The translations under genes and the position numbers were made by a program. A model generated the notes under the pieces. It saw only the letters and a program-made list of their open reading frames with translations. It was not told the origin of the DNA and did not search any database. A stretch of DNA of 64,000 nt. It comes from Trebonia sp963795335 (GTDB taxonomy: Bacteria > Actinomycetota > Actinomycetes > Streptosporangiales > Streptosporangiaceae). Below, piece after piece: positions 26,339 through 37,324 of the stretch (position 1 is its first letter; every line of letters begins with the position of its first letter). Location of the stretch: positions 310,001-374,000 of the forward strand of contig CAWCHI010000006.1 in the NCBI GenBank assembly GCA_963795335.1. Reading direction: 5' to 3'.

Positions 26339-26925
26339 GGCTCGGCTGGCCCGGACGGCGCGTCGTGCGACGACGGCTGGGCCTGCGCGGGCGGCTCGCC
26401 CCGGGTACCGTCCAGGTGGTAGCCGCGCATGGCGAGGATGACGGTGAGGATCCCGCCGCAGACGATGGCGGAGTCGGCCAGGTTGAAGATCGGGTAATAG
26501 CGGGTGACCGCGATCCAGTCGACCACGTCGCCGCGGAACAGCCCCGGAGCGCGGAAGATGCGGTCCCCCAGGTTGCCCATCGCCCCGCCCAGCAGCAGGC
26601 CGAGGGCGACCGCCCAGCCCAGCGAGTACAGCTTGCGGGCGGTCCGGGCGATGTAGACGACCACGCCGAAGGCGATCACGGTGAACACGATCGTCTCACC
26701 GGTGCCGACGCTGAAGGCGGCCCCCGGGTTGCGGGTCAGCCACAGCATCAGCACGTTGCCGATGAGGTGAACGGGCTCGTCGGGCCGCAGGTGAGCGACG
26801 ACCAGGGCCTTGCTGACGATGTCGGCCGCCAGCACCAGGCCCGCCACCCCGGCCAGCACCGTCACCCGCCGCCGGCGCGGCCGGGCAGCGGAAACGCTCA
26901 GCGGCGTTCCTGGCGCTGCTTGCAC
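26335..26925 (-). CDS. lspA: Lipoprotein signal peptidase II
   Basis: Aspartic peptidase of the inner membrane that removes signal peptides from prolipoproteins. Four hydrophobic helices; conserved LTRNPGAAFS, the first catalytic Asp in GGAMGNLGDRI and the second in PIFNLADSAI. The start is uncertain: the frame opens as far up as 26997, deep inside traR; GTG 26925 (or 26934) still overlaps traR by about 30 bases and leaves a short basic N-terminus before helix 1. The C-terminus carries a Pro/Ser/Gln-rich tail. A likely client is the lipoprotein at 24.8-25.4 kb. Confidence 0.92.
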   Translation of the reverse strand: MQAAPGTPLSVSAARPRRRRVTVLAGVAGLVLAADIVSKALVVAHLRPDEPVHLIGNVLMLWLTRNPGAAFSVGTGETIVFTVIAFGVVVYIARTARKLYSLGWAVALGLLLGGAMGNLGDRIFRAPGLFRGDVVDWIAVTRYYPIFNLADSAIVCGGILTVILAMRGYHLDGTRGEPPAQAQPSSHDAPSGPAEP

Positions 26926-27332
26926 GCCACGCACAGGGTCGCGCGCGGGAACACCTGCAGGCGCGCCTTCCCTATCGGCTTGCCGCACGATTCGCACACT
27001 CCATAGGTTCCGGCCTCGATCCGCGCGAGCGCGTGCTCGGTCTGCTCGAGCAGCTCGCGCGTGTTGTTGCTGAGCGCGAGCTCATGCTCCCGCTCGAACA
27101 GCTTAGAGCTCGTGTCGGCCTCATCGTCCCCGGCTTCGGTCGCCGCATCCCCCAGCCGGGCGGCGATTTTCGCCTGCGCGTCGCCGAGCTCGGCCTGCAG
27201 CGCGGCCGCTTCCTTCTCCAGCTCGACGCGGTGCTCGGTGAGCTCGGCCTCGGACCACGGATCTTCACCGGGCCGCACCGGCAGGTCGGCGGCCCCCGTG
27301 TTACCGGAAGCACTGGGCGGCGCAGCGGTCAT
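26898..27332 (-). CDS. TraR/DksA-type zinc-finger protein
   Basis: 144 residues from ATG 27332, preceded by GAGGAA. A coiled-coil region (about 35-110; ELEKEAAALQAELGDAQAKI, ELLEQTEHALARIEAG) is followed by a four-Cys zinc finger CESCGKPIGKARLQ...CVACKQ (about 113-137). DksA/TraR proteins act in the RNA polymerase secondary channel; in actinobacteria this short form's target is not established. First gene of traR-lspA-rluD and divergent from ileS. Frame intact. Confidence 0.92.
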   Translation of the reverse strand: MTAAPPSASGNTGAADLPVRPGEDPWSEAELTEHRVELEKEAAALQAELGDAQAKIAARLGDAATEAGDDEADTSSKLFEREHELALSNNTRELLEQTEHALARIEAGTYGVCESCGKPIGKARLQVFPRATLCVACKQRQERR

Positions 27333-27369
27333 CTTCGTTCCTCGATTATGAGTTTCGGACAGACAACGG

Positions 27370-27398
27370 AGGATACGGCCGCGCTGCGCCACTCGCAA
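27370..27398 (-). promoter_or_regulatory. Probable promoter of traR-lspA-rluD
   Basis: On the minus strand TTGCGA (27393-27398) and TATCCT (27370-27375) are spaced by 17 bases, a good housekeeping-sigma match. The expected start near 27363 gives a leader of about 30 bases carrying the GAGGAA ribosome-binding site. Confidence 0.6.
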
Positions 27399-27510
27399 AC
27401 TCATTCGGCTAACGGCGCAACCGGGGGCGGCCGCGTCCCGCCGGCCTGTCCGCGCCGGTCACTGAGGGGCGCCGCCGGCCCGCCACTGTGGCCGGCCAGG
27501 CCCGATCCGC

Positions 27511-27516
27511 TATCGT
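27511..27516 (+). promoter_or_regulatory. Possible -10 element of ileS
   Basis: TATCGT lies just upstream of the first conserved T-box leader bases (GGTGATGGGGACAG at 27526). No convincing -35 is visible 17 bases upstream. Placement relies on where the leader RNA should begin. Confidence 0.4.
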
Positions 27517-27522
27517 GGGACG

Positions 27523-27790
27523 CGCGGTGATGGGGACAGCTGCCGCGGAACGCAGCCAGAGCGACCCGGGGACGGTGCGAGCCCGGGGCGTGCGCCACGG
27601 ACCAGATCACTCCGGAGCGGCCGGAAGAAAGGCGCGCGACGACCGGGCTTGCGCCCAGCCGGCGGCGGGCCCGGTAGAACCGGCAACGGGACAGTCGAGA
27701 GGTCCGCGTCCGCGCGGGCAAAGAGGGTGGTACCGCGGGGCCCGCGCCTCGTCCCTCTGGCCGAGCTGATTTGCTGACGCTGGAGGAAGG
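27523..27790 (+). ncRNA. T-box leader (isoleucine), probably translational type
   Basis: The diagnostic T-box sequence AGGGTGGTACCGCGG is at 27724-27738, just upstream of ileS. The 5' part begins GGTGATGGGGACAG, as in the short Stem I of actinobacterial ileS T-boxes. A candidate specifier AUC (isoleucine codon) is at 27606-27608 in CCAGATCACTCC. After the T-box, GCCUCGUCCCUCUGG could pair with the ribosome-binding site GGAGGAAGG (27782-27790), so uncharged tRNA-Ile would free the start site, as established for this class. The family is certain; the specifier and exact ends are tentative. Confidence 0.88.
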
Positions 27791-27794
27791 TCCC

Positions 27795-31050
<3,256 letters not shown>

Positions 31051-31058
<8 letters not shown>

Positions 31059-31133
31059 CCCGGCCGGCCAGGCGCGGAGGCGCTTGTCGCTGGCATCCGA
31101 CGGGCACGCCGGGAGCCGGGCTCTGCGCCCGGC
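31051..31133. terminator. Two hairpins between convergent ileS and the Ala/Pro-rich protein gene
   Basis: First hairpin GCGCCTG/CAGGCGC (31051-31075) includes the ileS stop. The second is a perfect GCCGGGC-TCTGC-GCCCGGC (31115-31133), eight bases before the convergent stop at 31141. Together they form a plausible bidirectional terminator without U-tracts. Confidence 0.6.
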
Positions 31134-31140
31134 CCGGCCG

Positions 31141-32553
31141 CTAGTTCCCGCTCTGGCAGACGGCGCAGGGGGTGGCGCCGGCCGCCGACGCTGCCGGGAT
31201 GGTCATCTGCTGCAGGTCGTCCTTCGGCAGGAAACGGATCAGGATGCAGTCGGACGTGTGGTACCGGGGCACGCCCCGGACCACGGTGACCTGGGCGGTG
31301 TCGGACGAAGGGGTCGCCGCCTGCGGCTCAGTGTCGTCGGCGTCGTCCGCTTCGTCAGCGTCCGCCTCGCTGTCGCCTGTCTCGGCGATGCCGTCCGTGC
31401 CTGCCTCCGCCGTGCCCACCACGTTTGTGCTGACGGTTCCGGCGGCGTCAGGGCCGGGCCCGGCCGCGGACGGCGGTTCGCCCGGCACCGCTCCCCCGGG
31501 ATCGCTGTCCTTGTCCGTGACGGCTGGCACGGCCCGCGTCTCGGGAGCGGCGTCTGATCCACTGGCCGTCACCGAATTGGCTGGGCCAGCCGTAGCTGGC
31601 GTGGCTGATCCGGGGGTCGCGGCGGCGGAGGTCCCGGTGGTCGCGGAGCCGGCGGCGGGCACCGGCGGCTTGGGCGCAGCGACCACGGGGACGACGCGGG
31701 TGGCGTCAGGGTCGGTGGTGCCGTCGTCCGCGGTGGGGGCCGACGGGCCGGGCGCCACCGCGTCGTCGTCAGCCTTGTCCGTCGCGCTCGCCTTAGCTCC
31801 GGCTGGGCCTGGCTTGGTCGCGGTCGGTGTGCTCGCCTCCGGGGTGCCCGGCGCCGGCGTGCCCGCCGCCGTCATACCGGGGTCGAGCCGGACCGTCGCC
31901 TCGTCCCTGGCGGTCTCCCCGTCGGGCGTGTCCCCGTCGGGCGTGTCCCCGTCGGCGGGGGCCTTGTCGGCGGGGGCCTTGTCAGCAAGAGCCTTAGCCG
32001 CCGCGGCCGAATTGCCCAGGCGCTCGAACCAGCTCGCGGCGGTCTCTTCCGGGGCGGGGTCCGTCCCGGAAGAGACGTCCCCGGACGTGACCGGGCCAGC
32101 GGGCGCGCTGCCGGATGCGAACAGGTCGACCTGGGTCCGGGCGGCCTTGAGATCGGTCCGGGTGGGCTGCGACTTGGAGGCCCGCGCCGCCTGGAGGTCG
32201 GTCCGGGTCGAGGCCGCCTTGAGGTCAGCCCGGGCGGTGGCGGGCGTGGCAGTGGCGGGCGCGCTGGCAGCGGGCGACGCCACCGGGGACGCGCTGCCGA
32301 AGGCCGCGCCTCCCCGGTCCCGGCTGTCAGCGTTGGAGACGGGCGGAATATGGCCGCCCGCCGTGGCGGGGACGAATCTCGAATCCGGTCCGAAAAGCTC
32401 CTTGCGCTTAATCACCACTCCGGTAGCAAGCGTAATCAGCGCCACGGCGGCGATCAGGATCGCGGCGTACACCAGCGACAGCTTGCTGGTGACACCACCG
32501 CCGATGAGTACCCCGATGGCGACCGTGACGAGCACGGCGCTGAACCGGATCAC
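31141..32553 (-). CDS. Membrane protein with long disordered region and C-terminal Cys/His motif
   Basis: 470 residues, ATG 32553. Two N-terminal membrane helices (FSAVLVTVAIGVLIGGG; LVYAAILIAAVALITLATGV), then about 350 residues of Ala/Pro/Thr/Asp-rich disordered sequence containing RTDLKAA/RTDLQAA-type repeats and ADKAPADGDTPDGDTPDGE. The conserved end is VTVVRGVPRYHTSDCILIRF ... MTIPAASAAGATPCAVCQSG, a YH-x3-C plus C-x2-C arrangement likely to bind a metal. Similar ends occur in other actinobacterial membrane proteins; no function is established. It lies downstream of divIVA on the same strand (80-base gap). Frame intact. Confidence 0.82.
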   Translation of the reverse strand: MIRFSAVLVTVAIGVLIGGGVTSKLSLVYAAILIAAVALITLATGVVIKRKELFGPDSRFVPATAGGHIPPVSNADSRDRGGAAFGSASPVASPAASAPATATPATARADLKAASTRTDLQAARASKSQPTRTDLKAARTQVDLFASGSAPAGPVTSGDVSSGTDPAPEETAASWFERLGNSAAAAKALADKAPADKAPADGDTPDGDTPDGETARDEATVRLDPGMTAAGTPAPGTPEASTPTATKPGPAGAKASATDKADDDAVAPGPSAPTADDGTTDPDATRVVPVVAAPKPPVPAAGSATTGTSAAATPGSATPATAGPANSVTASGSDAAPETRAVPAVTDKDSDPGGAVPGEPPSAAGPGPDAAGTVSTNVVGTAEAGTDGIAETGDSEADADEADDADDTEPQAATPSSDTAQVTVVRGVPRYHTSDCILIRFLPKDDLQQMTIPAASAAGATPCAVCQSGN

Positions 32554-32633
32554 CTGGTTATCTCCTCGAGTCCGGGCCTTCCGGACTGCTGCCTACGGAA
32601 CGAGCGGGATCAACCGCCCGCCAGCCGGACGGC

Positions 32634-33482
32634 TCAGCGGCCGTCCGGACGGAAGCCGCCGACGTGCTCGGGCACCGCGTACTGGGCCGTTGTGGGGGCC
32701 GAGCCAGCCGGTCCGCTGCGCAGCGAAGACTGTCCGAGACCAGCGGGGAGCTGAGGCTGGGCTGGAGCCGCCGCCGGTGGCATCGCGGGGAACGTGCCGC
32801 TGTCGGTGACGCCTGCCTCGAGGTCGCGGAGCTGACCCTCCAGGTACGCCTTGAGCCGGCTGCGGTACTCACGCTCGAAGGCGCGCAGGTCGTCGACCCG
32901 GCGCTCGAGCTCCTCGCGCTGGGTGACCAGCGAGCCCATGGCCTGGCGGTGCCGCTCCTGGGCGTCACGCTCCAGGGACTCGGCCCGTGCCCGGGCGTCA
33001 CCGGTGATCTGCTCGGCCTGACGGCGTGCCTTGGTCAGCACCTCGTCCGCCTCGCGGCGGGCGCGGCCGAGGGTCTCGTCCGCCTCGCGGCGGGCGTCGG
33101 CGATCGCCTGGTCGGCGGTCTGCTGCGCGAGCGAGAGCACCCGCGCGGCGGTGTCCATGTTGTCCTCGGCGTGGTATGGCCGACGCTCCGGCTCCATCAT
33201 CGCCGGCTCGGGACGCCGCATTGGCGGCTCCATCGGCGGCTCGGACGCCATGGTGTCCTGCCGGGAGTCGGATAGCGGTGAGCTCAGCGCCATGGCGGGC
33301 TTACCCCCGCCCCGGAGGACCTCGGCCAGCTTCGACCGGAGCTCCTCGTTCTCCTGGATCAACCGATCAAGCTCAGCCTCGACCTCGTCGAGGAAGGCGT
33401 CAACCTCTTCCTCGTCGTAGCCGGGCCGGAGCCTGGTCGTACTGAACTGCTTGTTCCGCACATCCGCGGGCGTCAGCGGCAT
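32634..33482 (-). CDS. divIVA: DivIVA/Wag31 polar growth and septum protein
   Basis: 282 residues. Membrane-binding N-terminal domain LTPADVRNKQFSTTRLRPGYDEEEVDAFLDEV with the Phe/Arg tip used for curved-membrane binding, a first coiled coil (EVEAELDRLIQENEELRSKL), a Pro/Met-rich linker (about 65-105) and a long second coiled coil (about 110-230; rich in ARREADE repeats). Recruits the cell-wall elongation machinery to poles in actinobacteria and is often phosphorylated. C-terminal Ala/Pro/Gln tail. Last gene of the dcw cluster proper. Frame intact. Confidence 0.96.
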   Translation of the reverse strand: MPLTPADVRNKQFSTTRLRPGYDEEEVDAFLDEVEAELDRLIQENEELRSKLAEVLRGGGKPAMALSSPLSDSRQDTMASEPPMEPPMRRPEPAMMEPERRPYHAEDNMDTAARVLSLAQQTADQAIADARREADETLGRARREADEVLTKARRQAEQITGDARARAESLERDAQERHRQAMGSLVTQREELERRVDDLRAFEREYRSRLKAYLEGQLRDLEAGVTDSGTFPAMPPAAAPAQPQLPAGLGQSSLRSGPAGSAPTTAQYAVPEHVGGFRPDGR

Positions 33483-33515
33483 CTTGTCTCCTCGGCGCGC
33501 TTGGCTGTGTTCCTC

Positions 33516-33565
33516 AGCACCGTGTCTTCAGAAGCACCGTGTCTTCAGCACCGTACCTGATCAGA
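33516..33565. repeat. Direct repeats and small palindrome upstream of divIVA
   Basis: AGCACCGTGTCTTCAG occurs twice (33516-33531 and 33533-33548), and AGCACCGTA begins a third partial copy at 33547. ACCGT ... ACGGT around TGATCA adds an inverted element. This lies between yggT and divIVA, where a divIVA promoter or operator would sit. Confidence 0.6.
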
Positions 33566-33577
33566 ACGGTACATCGT

Positions 33578-33868
33578 TCAAAGTCGCGGCACAGCCACCT
33601 CTAGCAAAATCAGTACCACGATGAACAAGACCATGAAGCTCAGGTCCAAGGACACTGTACCGAGCCGGAGGGGCGGGATGTAGCGACGTAGGAATTTCAG
33701 TGGCGGATCGGTGAGAGTGAAAATCGTCTCAGCGATGAACTTGACGATCCGCGGCGGGTACCAGGGGCGCACGAAGGCCATGATCCAGCTGAGGATCATG
33801 CACCCGATCAGCACGACCAGGTAGATCTCCAGCACATAGGTCAGGACGACCTTCAGGATGTCCATCAC
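33578..33868 (-). CDS. YggT-family membrane protein
   Basis: 96 residues, two hydrophobic segments (VVLTYVLEIYLVVLIGCMIL and LSFMVLFIVVLILLEVAV) flanking the conserved YggT core SWIMAFVRPWYPPRI ... TDPPLKFLRRYIPPLRLG. ATG 33868 or 33865. Conserved between sepF and divIVA in actinobacteria and firmicutes. The role is unclear; linked to division or osmotic phenotypes in other species. Frame intact. Confidence 0.93.
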   Translation of the reverse strand: MMDILKVVLTYVLEIYLVVLIGCMILSWIMAFVRPWYPPRIVKFIAETIFTLTDPPLKFLRRYIPPLRLGTVSLDLSFMVLFIVVLILLEVAVPRL

Positions 33869-33907
33869 ATCACCCGTCCCAGCACACTAGCTGCCATGCC
33901 GCGCTCG

Positions 33908-34396
33908 CTAGCTCTGGTTAAAGAAGCCCCGCTCGGCGATGCGCGCCTTGTCCTCCGCCGTCACCTCGACGTTGGCCGGGGAGAGGAGGAAGACCTTGTT
34001 CGTCACCTTGTCGATGGAACCCCGCAGGCCGAAGATCAGTCCCGCCGCGAAGTCGACGAGGCGCCGGGCGTCGCTATCGACCATCTCGGTCAGGTTCATG
34101 ATCACCGGGGTGCCCTCGCGGAAGTGCTCACCGATGGTCCGGGCTTCATTGTAGGTGCGCGGGTGGAGTGTCGTGATACGGGCCAGCTCAACCTGGCGCG
34201 ACACGGGCGGCTCGAGCGGCTGCTCGGGGATGTAAGCGCCGTACTCCACGCGGGCGGGCGCCGCCGCCTCCATCACCTCGGCTGGCTCTTCGTACTCGTC
34301 GTCGTACTCACCGTAGGCGTCGTAGCCGTCTTGGAACCGGCGATCGTCCTCCACGAGGCCAAGGTAGACCGCCATCTTGCGCATCGCGCTGGCCAT
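33908..34396 (-). CDS. sepF: Cell division protein SepF
   Basis: 162 residues. N-terminal amphipathic membrane-binding helix (MASAMRKMAVYLGLVEDD), an acidic/tyrosine-rich linker (GYDAYGEYDDEYEE), and the C-terminal SepF core (about 70-162) with ITTLHPRTYNEARTIGEHFREG, VIMNLTEMVDSDARRLVDFAAGLIFGL and KVFLLSPANVEV. Tethers FtsZ to the membrane, which matters because actinobacteria lack FtsA/ZipA. Frame intact. Confidence 0.96.
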   Translation of the reverse strand: MASAMRKMAVYLGLVEDDRRFQDGYDAYGEYDDEYEEPAEVMEAAAPARVEYGAYIPEQPLEPPVSRQVELARITTLHPRTYNEARTIGEHFREGTPVIMNLTEMVDSDARRLVDFAAGLIFGLRGSIDKVTNKVFLLSPANVEVTAEDKARIAERGFFNQS

Positions 34397-34473
34397 CGGT
34401 CATCCTCCGTCGTGCCCACGCCCGTCGCGTCGCCGCGTACCGAACAGCTCCTGAGTCCCTTACGCGACGGACA

Positions 34474-35334
34474 TTACCGGACCGGAAGCGATCTGTTGCC
34501 GAGCAACGCCGTACCAATTCTCAGGTGTGTCGCACCGTTCATGATGGCGGCTTCGAGATCACCGCTCATCCCGGCGGAGACGACCGTGGCCGACGGCCGC
34601 ACCGCCTGGACCTCGCGCGACAGCCGCCGAAGGGGCGCGAAGGCCGCGGCCGGCTCGGCCCCGAGCGGGGCCACTGCCATCAGCCCGCCGAGGATCAGGC
34701 CGTCCTCGGCGTCGATCGCGGCCGCCACCGCCGGGAGGCCGGCAGGCGGCACTCCGCCGCGCTCCTCGGCCGGGTCGGACGGCCCGGCCGCGGCGTCAGC
34801 CGCCGCCAGGCTCACCTGGACCAGGCACTCGAGGGTGCGCCCGGCCGCACGGGCGGCCGAGCCGAGCGCACGGACCAGCCGGACGCGGTCGACCGAGTGC
34901 ACCACGCTGGCGTAGCGGGCAACGCTGCGGGCCTTGTTGGTCTGCAGCTGACCGATGAAATGCCAGGTCACTGGCTGTGCCGCGGCCGCCACGGCGGACG
35001 CCTTGGGCGCCGCCTCCTGGTCACGGTTCTCGCCGAAATCCCGCAGCCCCAGGCTGGCCAGGGCGAGCACGTCGGAGGCAGGGTAGGTCTTGGTCACAGC
35101 GATGAGGGTGAGGGACGCCTCGTCTCGCCCCGCCGCGACGCAGGCGGCCTCGATCCGCGCACGGACCGAGGCCAGGTTGTGGGCCAGGACAGCCTCCCGG
35201 TCCGGCGCGGCGCCGCGGCCGAAGCCGGGGCCGGGGCCGGGGCCGGCGCCGGGGCCGGGGCCGGGGCCGGAGGAGCCTGCCACGCCAGCCTCCGGCCCGG
35301 TGCCGCCATGCCGCGGGTCGCCGGCCCGGCTCAC
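34474..35334 (-). CDS. YggS-family PLP-binding protein
   Basis: 286 residues, GTG 35334 overlapping the ftsZ TGA. Single-domain alanine-racemase-like barrel holding PLP without known catalysis; maintains PLP/amino-acid balance. PLP lysine in LIAVTKTYPASDV; DFGENRDQEA, WHFIGQLQTNKAR and SAGMSGDLEAAIMNGATHLRIGTALLG are family hallmarks. It has an unusual N-terminal extension of about 45 residues rich in Gly-Pro, encoded by a hexanucleotide array. The pgeF (YfiH/laccase-domain) gene that usually sits between ftsZ and yggS is missing. Confidence 0.93.
   Translation of the reverse strand: MSRAGDPRHGGTGPEAGVAGSSGPGPGPGAGPGPGPGFGRGAAPDREAVLAHNLASVRARIEAACVAAGRDEASLTLIAVTKTYPASDVLALASLGLRDFGENRDQEAAPKASAVAAAAQPVTWHFIGQLQTNKARSVARYASVVHSVDRVRLVRALGSAARAAGRTLECLVQVSLAAADAAAGPSDPAEERGGVPPAGLPAVAAAIDAEDGLILGGLMAVAPLGAEPAAAFAPLRRLSREVQAVRPSATVVSAGMSGDLEAAIMNGATHLRIGTALLGNRSLPVR
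35225..35272 (+). repeat. GGGGCC-type hexanucleotide array within yggS
   Basis: Eight consecutive hexamers, six perfect CCGGGG and two variants (CCGGCG, CCGGAG), encoding Gly-Pro dipeptides on the minus strand. The plus strand carries six evenly spaced G4 runs, so it could form G-quadruplexes and could expand or contract by slippage. Confidence 0.95.
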
Positions 35335-36899
35335 TTGAGGAAGTCGGGGACGTCCAGGTCGTCGTCCTCTTCGAAGACCACCGGGCGGCGGCGGCCTGCG
35401 CTTACGTCGAACACCTTGTCTTGCTTGACCGGGCGCCCGGAGTCCTTCCAGCTCGGGGTGGCCGGGCTGGCCGCCGCCTCGCTGCCGCGGGCGGGCTCGT
35501 GGCCGCTGCGGTCGCTCGTGGCCGCGTACTCGTCCTCGTCCTCGGACACGAACGAGACCGGTGAGGGCACGTAGCCCGACGCGGCGTCGGCTGCCTGCTG
35601 GGCGGGCGAGCCGGACTCGGCGCCGGCGCTGGCCGTGGCCAGCTCGGAGACGACCTGGCGGGCGATGACGGGCGCCGCTGGCTCCGCCGGCTCGGCCTGG
35701 CCGCCCGCGGCGGGGCTGGACGGCCGGAACGTCGGCGCCGTCCAGCCGTTCGACGAGCTGGCGGCGGCCGGGGCCGACGAGGCGGGGCTCGCCGTGGTGG
35801 CGCCGCCGGCCCAGGCCGAGGACGAAGCCGACGGGGCGCTGGCGGCCCGGCTGCCCGGCACGGTGCTGCTGGCCGGGGTGCTGCTGCCGTTGCCGTCGGA
35901 CGCCGCGGCGGCCGGATGGCTGGCCGCCAGCGGTGCGGCGGCCCGGCCGGGCCGGGCCTCGTCGAAGCCGGCCGCGATCACCGTCACCCGCACCTCGTCG
36001 CCGAGGGCGTCGTCGATGACCGCGCCGAAGATGATGTTGGCGTCGACCGCGGCCGAGTTGGAGACCAGCTGCGCGGCCTCGTTGATCTCGAACAGCCCGA
36101 GGTCGGAGCCGCCCTGGATGGAGAGCAGGACGCCGTGGGCGCCGTCGATGGAGGCTTCCAGGAGCGGCGACGAGATCGCCATCTCGGCCGCCGCCACCGC
36201 GCGGTCGTCGCCGCGCGAGGAGCCGATGCCCATCAGGGCCGAGCCGGCCCCCGACATGACCGACTTGACGTCGGCGAAGTCGAGGTTGATCAGGCCGGGC
36301 GTGGTGATCAGGTCGGTGATGCCCTGGACACCGGAAAGGAGTACCTGGTCGGCCGCCTTGAACGCGTCGAGGACGGAGACGTGCCGGTCCGAGATCGACA
36401 GCAGGCGGTCGTTGGGAATGACGATGAGCGTGTCGACCTCGGCCCGCAGCCGCTCGATTCCGGTCTCCGCCTGGACCGCCCGGCGCTTGCCCTCGAACCC
36501 GAACGGACGGGTGACCACGCCAATCGTGAGGGCGCCAAGGGACCGGGCCACGTTCGCGACCACTGGCGCGCCGCCGGTGCCGGTGCCGCCCCCCTCGCCC
36601 GCGGTGACGAAGACCATGTCGGCGCCCTTGAGCACCTCTTCGATCTCCTCGCGGTGGTCCTCGGCCGCCCGCGCGCCGACGTCCGGGTTGGCGCCGGCGC
36701 CGAGGCCACGGGTCAGTTCCCGGCCGACGTCGAGCTTGACGTCCGCGTCGCTCATCAGCAAGGCCTGCGCGTCAGTGTTGATCGCGATGAACTCGACGCC
36801 CTTGAGTCCCTCTTCGATCATGCGATTGACGGCGTTAACGCCGCCCCCGCCGATTCCGACGACCTTGATGACCGCCAGATAGTTCTGCGGTGCTGCCAC
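35331..36899 (-). CDS. ftsZ: Cell division GTPase FtsZ
   Basis: 522 residues, GTG 36899. Tubulin-like GTPase forming the Z ring: IKVVGIGGGGVNAVNRMI, the GTP-binding signature GGGTGTG (103-109), NDRLLSISDRHVSVLDAF and the T7 synergy loop LINLDFADVKSVMSGAGSALMGIG. After the globular part (about 1-318) comes a long Ala/Ser/Pro-rich linker (about 320-500, longer than in Streptomyces FtsZ) and a C-terminal acidic peptide DDDLDVPDFLK that should bind SepF. Frame intact. Confidence 0.98.
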   Translation of the reverse strand: MAAPQNYLAVIKVVGIGGGGVNAVNRMIEEGLKGVEFIAINTDAQALLMSDADVKLDVGRELTRGLGAGANPDVGARAAEDHREEIEEVLKGADMVFVTAGEGGGTGTGGAPVVANVARSLGALTIGVVTRPFGFEGKRRAVQAETGIERLRAEVDTLIVIPNDRLLSISDRHVSVLDAFKAADQVLLSGVQGITDLITTPGLINLDFADVKSVMSGAGSALMGIGSSRGDDRAVAAAEMAISSPLLEASIDGAHGVLLSIQGGSDLGLFEINEAAQLVSNSAAVDANIIFGAVIDDALGDEVRVTVIAAGFDEARPGRAAAPLAASHPAAAASDGNGSSTPASSTVPGSRAASAPSASSSAWAGGATTASPASSAPAAASSSNGWTAPTFRPSSPAAGGQAEPAEPAAPVIARQVVSELATASAGAESGSPAQQAADAASGYVPSPVSFVSEDEDEYAATSDRSGHEPARGSEAAASPATPSWKDSGRPVKQDKVFDVSAGRRRPVVFEEDDDLDVPDFLK

Positions 36900-37324
36900 G
36901 AGGAGGGTACCTTTCCGCTCGCTTGCTACCTTGCCCTGGCGCTCACGCGCGCGGTTGACGCTCGCGCGGCGCCCTGGCGCCGGGCCTGCTGGCTGCCCCC
37001 GACCGCCTGCGCTAACCCCCGCGCTAAGAGCACGGAATTCGCAGCCAATGGTGTCCGCCCGACGCCATCAGCGGAATTGCCATGGCCTCTTGGCGACCCT
37101 CAGGTTTCACCTTCAGGTTGAGATTTAGAGTTTTATCTTCCTTGCGATTGATAGGGACAGTAGGGTGGTCAGGCAGCGTGGTCAACTAGCCACGCGGCCG
37201 TCGCGCGCGTGTCGCGCCCCACATGTCGGAAATTGCGTCACGGGCCCGCCAGAAGCCCGGCATTTACCCCTGGACGAGGCCTGATTTGGTCCCGGCTGCA
37301 TTTGCCGGCGTGTCCCGCGGTGAA
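36900..37324 (-). promoter_or_regulatory. ftsZ upstream region with a probable promoter and long leader
   Basis: 425 bases, AT-richer than the window average. On the minus strand TTGACC (37180-37185) and TACTGT (37157-37162) are separated by exactly 17 bases, giving a start near 37150 and a leader of about 250 bases before the ftsZ GTG. Within the leader the minus strand reads CTCTAAATCTCAACCTGAAG followed by GTGAAACCTGAGGG, with a repeated AACCTGA motif, somewhat like conserved sequences I recall upstream of streptomycete ftsZ. A dedicated ftsZ promoter is expected in this family. No gene is visible here. Confidence 0.55.
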
